DNA of 64,000 nt from Peribacillus simplex (GTDB lineage: Bacteria > Bacillota > Bacilli > Bacillales > DSM-1321). A model generated the notes under the pieces. That model did no database searches and had not been told where the DNA came from. It saw nothing but the letters and a program-made list of their open reading frames with translations. Position numbers and translations under genes: made by a program. Location: assembly GCF_030123325.1 (NCBI RefSeq), contig NZ_CP126106.1, positions 5,050,001 through 5,114,000 of the forward strand, read 5' to 3'. Shown piece after piece: positions 16,549 through 22,763 of this stretch; within the stretch, counting starts at the first letter, position 1, and every line of letters starts with the position of its first letter.

Positions 16549-16983
16549 ATGTCCATCAGTACCCGCTTTTCCGTAGGAATCCATATATTATCTCTTTTAG
16601 AAATAAACAAAGAAGGCGTTAACACTTCTGATTTTATTGCAAAAAGTGTAAACACCAACCCAGCCTTAATCCGAAAAATCACCGGCATGCTGAAGAATGC
16701 TGGTTTAGTGAACGTTCGTCCGGGTATCGCCGGAGCAACATTGGCCAAGGAATTATCGGATATCACTTTGCTTGATGTTTATCAGGCTGTCAACGTTGCC
16801 TCCGATAAAGAATTATTTGGAATCCATGAAAATCCTAATCCAGCATGCACTGTTGGAAGAAATATACAAGATACAATAGAACCCATCTTTTCAGTTGCGG
16901 AACTTGCCTTGGAAAAAGCATTGGGAGTGGTTACGATCGAGGATGTCGTTAGGGATATTATGGAAAAGGATAAAGCCAAATAG
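16549..16983 (+). CDS. Rrf2-family transcriptional regulator (YwnA-like)
   Basis: 144-residue winged-helix regulator: HTH about 25-50 (SDFIAKSVNTNPALIRKITGML in two parts), wing GLVNVRPGIAGATLA, and a C-terminal dimerisation helix. Iron-sulfur Rrf2 proteins have three cysteines; this one has a single cysteine, C100 in NPNPACTVGR, as in the YwnA group, which suggests thiol-based sensing. AAAGGAGAG precedes the ATG. It is divergent from bdbD-bdbC. The shared TGTAAC-N8-TTACAYGTWA motif at its own promoter and at those of bdbD and the NmrA-like gene makes it the likely regulator of this small redox regulon. Confidence 0.9.
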   Translation: MSISTRFSVGIHILSLLEINKEGVNTSDFIAKSVNTNPALIRKITGMLKNAGLVNVRPGIAGATLAKELSDITLLDVYQAVNVASDKELFGIHENPNPACTVGRNIQDTIEPIFSVAELALEKALGVVTIEDVVRDIMEKDKAK

Positions 16984-16984
16984 C

Positions 16985-17018
16985 AAAAAAACACATGAGT
17001 CTGACTCATGTGTTTTTT
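16985..17018. terminator. Bidirectional terminator between the Rrf2 gene and the glucosaminidase
   Basis: AAACACATGAGTC and GACTCATGTGTTT pair over 13 bp, less a few loop bases, with A-run and T-run flanks. It serves both convergent genes. Confidence 0.88.
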
Positions 17019-17028
17019 GCCGTTTTTC

Positions 17029-20000
17029 TTATTTATACTTAGGAACTTCAATCGTCAATTTATAGGAATCTAGTAAACTATACAAATTATAAATCTGTTT
17101 CACTTGTTTTGTTGCCCAGCCAATATCAGTCGCATACTGGTGTGAAGCATATCCATATTTCTCTGCAGCTGTTGGATTCCATCTCATTTTGTAAAGCGTG
17201 TCCTGTCCAGCAGAGATATATCCTTTGGAGATGAATTCGGCACCGCCTATGATGGCCGCCACCGGAGTGAACCAGCCAGCATTATAGGCGTATTGAGCGC
17301 CGCTGCTTAGCGCCGTTCCGTCAAATGCTCCCACTCCATACATATTATAGACCGTTTTCCCGTTAACCTTTACGCCAGTCGCTAACGGTGAAGTGCCATT
17401 CCCGGTCTCCAGCAAAGCATGTGAAATCAGGTAGATTTCATTGACCCCATATTTCTCCCCTGCCGCAGTGAAGGTTGCAGCTTGGCCTTGCAGAATCCCT
17501 TTACCTGAAAGGATTCTATTATTCACTTCAGAAACGTCCATGTTGGTGACTTGAGAGAGCTTGACGAATTGGAATGATTTTACTGGATCATTCACAAAAT
17601 TATTCGGGTTTAGATTATATTCTATATCTTCCGGACTGGCATTTACCCATGTCTTGTTATAGTCCACCTCATACCAATAGTATCCGTCAGAGCCCTTTAC
17701 CTTTGATTGAATATTCAATGATTGATTATTGCTGACAGGACCGACTACCCAATAATTAGATCCAGCTCCGCCTCTGACACGCCATCCGGTTCCTTTAACC
17801 GTACCTTTTGTAGAATTGATTAAAGTTAATCCATCTTCACGTATGTAGGTTTTATAATTTTTATCCGTTTGACCATTTACGGCCATTTGAATTTCAACCA
17901 TCTTTTCCATCGTAAGATCATACTCTTTATCGATCCTGATTATCGATCCATTCGAACTTCCTGGACCTTCCGGTGCTTTGACCGTTAAATATTGCGTACT
18001 GACATATCCCGTTTTTCCATTTGCCGTGACTCTTGACCAGCCATTAGTTTCTGAATACACCGTTACGGCCGTATTGTTTACAAGCTTGGCTATAATTGAA
18101 GCGGAAGCTGATGCTTGTGACCGCATATTCAGACTGGAGCCATCATTCACATTTACATATTTAACTAACGTGCTTTCTTCTCCGTCCGGATTCAGCCCCG
18201 GTAAAGAACCAGGCTTCGTTGCTGATAGATATTGCGTACTGACATAACCTTCCCCGCCATACGCTTTAACTTTTGACCAGCCATTTGATTCCGAGATGAC
18301 TTCTACCTCTACACCCCTTGCCAATTTCACAATGACGGAGGCACTTTCTGACGGCTTATTCCGCATATTCAGTGAACCCGAGCTGACATTTACATATTTC
18401 GTTGTCGTTTTTTCAGGTATGGATGGTTTGGAGTCCATTTCAGGTTTTGTCGTTGAGAGAAAGTTAGTACTAACATACCCTTCCATCCCATTGGCCTTGA
18501 TCTTCGCCCAACCTTTGGATTCCGAATAGACCGTCACTTCCGTTCCTTTTGAAAGCTTTGCGACTATGCTCGCGCTTTCCGACCCGCTTTTTCTCATATT
18601 GAGCATTCCAGAGCTTACGTTTACATATTTCGTCGTCGTTTTTTCAGGCGTTACTGCCGTTGATCCCGTTCCTGGTTTTGTTGTCGATAGATATTTGGCA
18701 CTGACATGTCCGTCTTTTCCATTTGCTTTGACTTTGGCCCAACCTTTGGATTCCGAATAGACCGTCACTTTCGTTCCTTTTGAAAGCTTTGCGACTATGT
18801 TCGCACTTTCCGACCCGCTTTTTCTCATATTGAGCGTTCCAGAGCTTACGTTTACATATTTCGTCGTCGTTTTTTCAGGCGTTACTGCCGTTGATTCCAA
18901 TCCTGGCTTTGCCGTCGATAGATATTTGGTGCTGACATATCCGTCCTTTCCATTGGCTTTGACTTTCGCCCAGCCATTGGATTCCGAATAGACCGTCACT
19001 TTCGTTCCTTTTGAAAGGATGGCGACTATGCTTGCGGTAGTTTTTCCGCTTTTTCGCATATTGAGGGAACCCGTGACATATTTCGTTATCGTTTTTGCAG
19101 GTGTGGCTGACGTTGATCCCGATCCTGGCTTTGAAGCAGACAGATATTTGGCGCTGACATATCCATCCTTTCCATTGGCTTTGATTTTCGCCCAGCCATT
19201 AGCTTCCGAATAGACCGTCACTTTCGTCCCTTTTGAAAGGATGGCGACAATGCTTGCGGTAGCTTTTCCGCTTTTTCGCATATTGAGTGAACCTGTACTG
19301 ACATTCACATATTTCGTTGTCGTTTTAACCGTTACCGCAGCTTTTGTTACCGTTCCTGGCTTCGTTGCCGATAGATACTTGGTACTGACATATCCTTCTT
19401 TTCCATTGGCTTTGATCTTCGCCCAGCCATTGGACTCCGAATACACCGTTACCTGTGTGCCTCTTGTCAGCTTTGCGACTATGCTGGCACTGTCTGTCCC
19501 GCTTTTCCGCATATTCAGTGAACCTGTGCTCAAATTCACATATTTCGTTGTCGTTTTAACCGTTACCGCAGCTTTTGTTACCGTTCCTGGCTTCGTTGCC
19601 GATAGATACTTGGTACTGACATATCCTTCTTTTCCATTGGCTTTGATCTTCGCCCAGCCTTTGGACTCCGAATACAACGTTACCTGTGTGCCCCTTGTCA
19701 GCTTCGCGACTATGCTGGCACTGTCTGTCCCGCTTTTCCGCATATTCAGTGAAGCTGTGCTCACATTCACATATTTCGTTGTCGTTTTAATGGTTAATGC
19801 AGTTTTCGTTAAAGTCTTTGGCTTCGTTGCCGATAAATACTTGGTACTGACATATCCATCTTTTCCATTGGCTTTGATCTTCGCCCAGCCTTTGGACTCC
19901 GAATACACCGTTACCTGTGTGCCGTTTGCCAGCTTTGCAACTATGCTTGCATTCTCCGTCCCGTTTTTTCTCATATTGAGCGAACCGGAACTTACATGTA

Positions 20001-20121
20001 CAAACATGACGTCCTCAATACTGGCCTGGTCCGCATGTAGTGGAGCTGCAGATATTTTTTCTTCGAAAGCAACTGTAGACAACACTGCAAAACAGAAAGT
20101 TGGTAAAATTAATTTCTTCAT
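17029..20121 (-). CDS. Secreted N-acetylglucosaminidase with nine SH3b repeats
   Basis: 1030-residue exported autolysin. A signal peptide covers about 1-27. Nine SH3_3-type repeats follow between about 38 and 690, each with a (V)(S/T)xGxLNMRxxG start and a GWAKIKANGKEGYVSTKYL-like end in two parts; the fifth is shortened. Then come a linker and an endo-beta-N-acetylglucosaminidase (GH73-like) domain, about 860-1030, with catalytic Glu near 905 in HALLETGNG, plus YNMYGVGA and a final ATDIGWATKQV. It cleaves peptidoglycan glycans, with the SH3b array as wall anchor. Repeats 2-7 are nearly identical at DNA level, so copy number may vary by recombination. GGGAGAATGAG precedes the ATG. Confidence 0.93.
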   Translation of the reverse strand: MKKLILPTFCFAVLSTVAFEEKISAAPLHADQASIEDVMFVHVSSGSLNMRKNGTENASIVAKLANGTQVTVYSESKGWAKIKANGKDGYVSTKYLSATKPKTLTKTALTIKTTTKYVNVSTASLNMRKSGTDSASIVAKLTRGTQVTLYSESKGWAKIKANGKEGYVSTKYLSATKPGTVTKAAVTVKTTTKYVNLSTGSLNMRKSGTDSASIVAKLTRGTQVTVYSESNGWAKIKANGKEGYVSTKYLSATKPGTVTKAAVTVKTTTKYVNVSTGSLNMRKSGKATASIVAILSKGTKVTVYSEANGWAKIKANGKDGYVSAKYLSASKPGSGSTSATPAKTITKYVTGSLNMRKSGKTTASIVAILSKGTKVTVYSESNGWAKVKANGKDGYVSTKYLSTAKPGLESTAVTPEKTTTKYVNVSSGTLNMRKSGSESANIVAKLSKGTKVTVYSESKGWAKVKANGKDGHVSAKYLSTTKPGTGSTAVTPEKTTTKYVNVSSGMLNMRKSGSESASIVAKLSKGTEVTVYSESKGWAKIKANGMEGYVSTNFLSTTKPEMDSKPSIPEKTTTKYVNVSSGSLNMRNKPSESASVIVKLARGVEVEVISESNGWSKVKAYGGEGYVSTQYLSATKPGSLPGLNPDGEESTLVKYVNVNDGSSLNMRSQASASASIIAKLVNNTAVTVYSETNGWSRVTANGKTGYVSTQYLTVKAPEGPGSSNGSIIRIDKEYDLTMEKMVEIQMAVNGQTDKNYKTYIREDGLTLINSTKGTVKGTGWRVRGGAGSNYWVVGPVSNNQSLNIQSKVKGSDGYYWYEVDYNKTWVNASPEDIEYNLNPNNFVNDPVKSFQFVKLSQVTNMDVSEVNNRILSGKGILQGQAATFTAAGEKYGVNEIYLISHALLETGNGTSPLATGVKVNGKTVYNMYGVGAFDGTALSSGAQYAYNAGWFTPVAAIIGGAEFISKGYISAGQDTLYKMRWNPTAAEKYGYASHQYATDIGWATKQVKQIYNLYSLLDSYKLTIEVPKYK

Positions 20122-20454
20122 CTCATTCTCCCTACTAAAGAATTATATTTTTAACATTTATTTAGATATCGGTTAAAATCGGTATAATAATATAGGCACA
20201 TGTGCTCATTCGCTTAAAATATATCATATTCCTTTAGATCTACAGGGAGATAAAGCAGAATGTATCATAATAGTAAACTTATAGACATTTTAGTAATAAT
20301 ATAGAAATATTTGCAACGAAGGGTACCTGGCAAGCAAATGATGAATATAAAGTATATTGATATAATTACTTACCACTCAAATTAATGCTTATGAGACGAG
20401 CATCTTTCTTCATTTACTGAATATACATAAAGGGTGAGCACACGATCCTTATAT

Positions 20455-20484
20455 TTGACGGATCTAGGCAATAACCTATATAAT
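20455..20484 (+). promoter_or_regulatory. SigA-type promoter of the riboswitch-kinase transcript
   Basis: TTGACG (20455-20460), 18 bp, TATAAT (20479-20484). This places the transcript start near 20491, some 25 nt before the conserved GGGGAGTAGC of the leader. The preceding 20122-20454 stretch is AT-rich and shows no gene. Confidence 0.6.
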
Positions 20485-20511
20485 TACTGTATATAACTTA
20501 TAAGAATCCTT

Positions 20512-20596
20512 CTGTTAAGGGGAGTAGCTATACAATAAAGTCGTCAGTACAGGATTGAATCCTCGGCTTTATTGGCAACTGATTTTAGTTGTTTGC
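20512..20596 (+). promoter_or_regulatory. yybP-ykoY-type (Mn2+) riboswitch candidate
   Basis: The stretch AAGGGGAGTAGC is followed by the pair ACAATAAAG / CTTTATTGG enclosing TCGTCAGTACAGGATT...AATCCTCGGC, then a variable hairpin, GCAAGACC and a terminator stem. This order and these conserved blocks match the yybP-ykoY leader as known from B. subtilis, which senses Mn2+. The family call is from recalled consensus, not a covariance search. Confidence 0.75.
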
Positions 20597-20638
20597 AAGA
20601 CCTTGCCGATTATTTGGTGAGGTCTTTTAATTTTTAAA
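20597..20638 (+). terminator. Expression-platform terminator of the riboswitch
   Basis: AAGACCTTGCC (20597-20607) pairs with GGTGAGGTCTT (20616-20626) using G-U pairs, followed by TTTTAATTTTT. This is the usual place for the regulated terminator in this riboswitch class. Confidence 0.75.
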
Positions 20639-20676
20639 AGACGGTATAACCAATAATCGGTTATACCGTCTTTTTT
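20636..20676 (+). terminator. Second, perfect terminator hairpin before the kinase gene
   Basis: AAAAGACGGTATAACC (20636-20651) and GGTTATACCGTCTTTT (20659-20674) form a 16-bp perfect stem with a 7-nt loop and T-run, 9 nt after the previous stem and only 20 nt before the kinase ribosome site. Confidence 0.8.
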
Positions 20677-20709
20677 GATTCGAAAAATTGCACAATAGAG
20701 GTGAAAAGT

Positions 20710-21315
20710 ATGCAGAACTATAATGAATTAGCTCAAAGCGTTAAGATTTCCGATGATAAAAAGCATATATTGCTTGATGCCGCCCCATCTTTATCACTTA
20801 TCGGAAAAGGCCGCAGCGCATATGTATTCAAAATACATTCCACCAATAAGGCACTAAAAGTGTTTTTCCCGGATCATACTCATACAGCAAAAGTTGAAGC
20901 TGAAATATACAAAACCGTCCAATCCATCGAATACTATCCAACCCTATATGATGCGGGGATAAATTACCTGGTTATAGATCATATTGAAGGCAACACTCTT
21001 TTTGAATGTTTAACATTGGGAATCCCGATAACGGAAGAAAACATTGCGGAGATAGACCATGCCCTGCAATTGGCACGGAAAGAAGGGTTGAACCCTTCGG
21101 ATATCCATTTACGAAACATTTTCATCACTTCCGAAAAAAAGGTGAAGATCATTGATGTTGCAAGGTTTAAGCAAGTGAAATCCTGCAATCAGTGGCACGA
21201 CTTGAAAAGTGCTTTTCACCTTTTCTATTCGAAGTCATTTTTTCCGAAGAAGATCCCGAGTTTCATACTGAATTCCATTGCAGCGATTTATAAAAAGAGA
21301 TTTCTGCCCATCTGA
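20710..21315 (+). CDS. YrzF-like protein kinase-fold protein
   Basis: 202-residue small kinase-like protein from the ATG at 20710, which follows AGAGGTG; the GTG at 20701 lies inside that ribosome site. Kinase landmarks are the glycine-rich loop IGKGRSAYVF (about 31-40), a conserved Lys in ALKVF (about 49-53), the catalytic loop SDIHLRNIF in place of HRDxxxxN (about 137-145), and the metal-binding Asp in KIIDVARF in place of DFG (about 152-159). There is no membrane segment or PASTA domain. The size fits B. subtilis YrzF, a predicted Ser/Thr kinase of unknown substrate. Its leader looks like a Mn2+ riboswitch, an uncommon partner. Confidence 0.85.
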   Translation: MQNYNELAQSVKISDDKKHILLDAAPSLSLIGKGRSAYVFKIHSTNKALKVFFPDHTHTAKVEAEIYKTVQSIEYYPTLYDAGINYLVIDHIEGNTLFECLTLGIPITEENIAEIDHALQLARKEGLNPSDIHLRNIFITSEKKVKIIDVARFKQVKSCNQWHDLKSAFHLFYSKSFFPKKIPSFILNSIAAIYKKRFLPI

Positions 21316-21347
21316 TCAATGCTTAAAAAATCACATTGGAGGCACAT

Positions 21348-21791
21348 ATGAAAAAAATAATGACCATTGCTCTACTGTCCATCCTTACATTAAGCGGATG
21401 CTCAGCTTTAGAAGAAGTCAATTCATCATTGGAATATGCAGATAATGCGACGGAGTATGTAAATACCGTTAAGGATTTCGCCAATGAGGTGCCTGCATTG
21501 TCACAGGATGCCGTCACGAATGAAGAAGCAAGAGCAAATCTTGAAAAAGAACTGGAATTGATGAAAACGGAGATTGAAGAATTCAATGCAACGGAACCAC
21601 CCCAAATCGCTGAAGGCATCCATGAAAAGATCGTCAGCTCGAATCAACAGCTTTCAGATGGAATTGAATTATATCTGAATAATATTGAAAATGGTCAATT
21701 TGACCCTAAGGCATTGGAAGATTCAGAGATAATGAAATCAATCGATAATATAACAGGATTGGCAAAACAAATTGAAGACTTGGGTAATTAA
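21348..21791 (+). CDS. Small secreted lipoprotein, DUF6376-like
   Basis: 147 residues from the ATG at 21348, five bases after GGAGG. A lipoprotein signal peptide ends in the lipobox LTLSGC with Cys20 as the likely diacylated residue. The mature part is acidic and helical, with a coiled-coil-like stretch NEEARANLEKELELMKTEIE (about 64-83). The form resembles the DUF6376 family of Bacillus lipoproteins; no function is known. It lies 32 bp after the kinase gene and may be co-transcribed with it. Confidence 0.8.
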   Translation: MKKIMTIALLSILTLSGCSALEEVNSSLEYADNATEYVNTVKDFANEVPALSQDAVTNEEARANLEKELELMKTEIEEFNATEPPQIAEGIHEKIVSSNQQLSDGIELYLNNIENGQFDPKALEDSEIMKSIDNITGLAKQIEDLGN

Positions 21792-21833
21792 GCATCCTGC
21801 AATGAATAAAATGGAATCGCTTGAAACAAATTA

Positions 21834-21887
21834 TTGACATGAAACCAAAAGGTTTTATATAATCAACAAAGCAAAACCAATTGGTTT
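21834..21887 (+). promoter_or_regulatory. Promoter with a double palindromic operator for the SRPBCC-ArsR pair
   Basis: TTGACA (21834-21839), 18 bp, TATAAT (21858-21863). One AAACC-AAAA-GGTTT palindrome (21842-21855) fills the spacer and a perfect AAACCAATTGGTTT (21874-21887) follows the -10 box. Their centres are 32 bp apart, about three helical turns, as expected for cooperative binding by the ArsR-type protein encoded in the operon. Confidence 0.75.
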
Positions 21888-21916
21888 CACATTTTCACTT
21901 AAAAAGGAGAATCAGT

Positions 21917-22345
21917 ATGGAAAATCAACATACACTACAGGATATCAAGAAGACGGTCATTCTTGAAGCCCCCATCCAACAAGTTTGGGATACAGTTTCG
22001 ACTGCAGAGGGCATAGCTTCATGGTTCATGCCAAATGATTTTCAACCGAAAGTGGGACATGAATTCCATGTGCAATCACCTTTTGGTCCATCTCCTTGTA
22101 AGGTAACGGAGTTAGATGCTCCTCATCGTCTTTCATTCAGTTGGGATACGGACGGTTGGTTCATTTCCTTCATTTTAAAAGAACTGGATGGCAAAACGGA
22201 GTTCACCCTTATTCATGGTGGTTGGAAAGAGCCTGAAACGATTCTTCCGAAACCGAATGAAAAAAGCTCAGTGATCCGCGATAGAATGGATCATGGCTGG
22301 GAACAGATCGTTCATGCGAAACTTAAAAAGGTTGTTGAGGGCTAA
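21917..22345 (+). CDS. SRPBCC/AHSA1-type ligand-binding protein
   Basis: 142 residues from the ATG at 21917, behind AAAAAGGAGA. START-like/AHSA1 fold: TVILEAPIQQVWDTVSTAEGIASWF in its two opening segments (about 11-35), GHEFHVQSPFGPSPCKVTELDAP (about 45-67) and the C-terminal helix DRMDHGWEQIVHAKL. Proteins of this class commonly bind hydrophobic ligands and pair with an ArsR repressor. That is so here, where the ArsR gene starts at the base after this stop codon. The ligand is unknown. Confidence 0.9.
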   Translation: MENQHTLQDIKKTVILEAPIQQVWDTVSTAEGIASWFMPNDFQPKVGHEFHVQSPFGPSPCKVTELDAPHRLSFSWDTDGWFISFILKELDGKTEFTLIHGGWKEPETILPKPNEKSSVIRDRMDHGWEQIVHAKLKKVVEG

Positions 22346-22717
22346 GTGTCCGCAGCAGAAAAGCATGATGTATTTCAGGCTATCGCCGACCCAACCCGCC
22401 GAAAGGTCCTGCAATTGCTTGCTGAAGGGGATTTACCCATTTCAGAAATCACTTCTCACTTTTCCATGAGCCGTACAGCGATTGCCAAGCATCTTCATAT
22501 CCTTTCTGAAGCTGAATTGGTCAGTGGCCGGAAGGTAGGCAGAGAGAAACGCTTTCGGCTTCAGCCTGAACCTTTAGCGGAATTGAAACAGTGGCTTTCT
22601 TTTTACGATCAATTCTGGGATAACAAATTATCCATCCTTAAACATGTGATTGAAAATTCAGGGGAAAATGGATTGAAAGTCATCGATAAAGAAAAGGACA
22701 CGGATGAACCATCTTAA
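22346..22717 (+). CDS. ArsR-family winged-helix regulator
   Basis: 123 residues from a GTG placed immediately after the upstream TAA, so translation is coupled. The N-terminal FQAIADPTRRKVLQLL (about 9-24) and recognition helix SMSRTAIAKHLHIL (about 44-57) with wing GREKRFRL are typical of the SdpR/YczG-like branch of ArsR. No metal-binding CxC pair is present, so metal sensing is unlikely. It probably represses its own operon through the two AAACC/GGTTT palindromes. A strong terminator follows. Confidence 0.92.
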   Translation: MSAAEKHDVFQAIADPTRRKVLQLLAEGDLPISEITSHFSMSRTAIAKHLHILSEAELVSGRKVGREKRFRLQPEPLAELKQWLSFYDQFWDNKLSILKHVIENSGENGLKVIDKEKDTDEPS

Positions 22718-22722
22718 TGAAG

Positions 22723-22757
22723 AAAACCCCCGGCGCATTGCACCGGGGGTTTTTTTC
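22723..22757. terminator. Terminator shared by the ArsR operon and the convergent yhgE
   Basis: AACCCCCGG pairs with CCGGGGGTT, loop CGCATTGCA, then TTTTTTT. The A-run on the left gives function on the minus strand as well. Confidence 0.9.
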
Positions 22758-22763
22758 ATTAGT

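Noticed and set aside
19241..20176. 311-codon open frame on the plus strand inside the SH3b gene, plus several 64-codon ones at 18296-19213
   Set aside because: Antisense shadows that recur with the period of the SH3b repeats; no ribosome site and no protein-like composition, while the minus strand has a full domain architecture.
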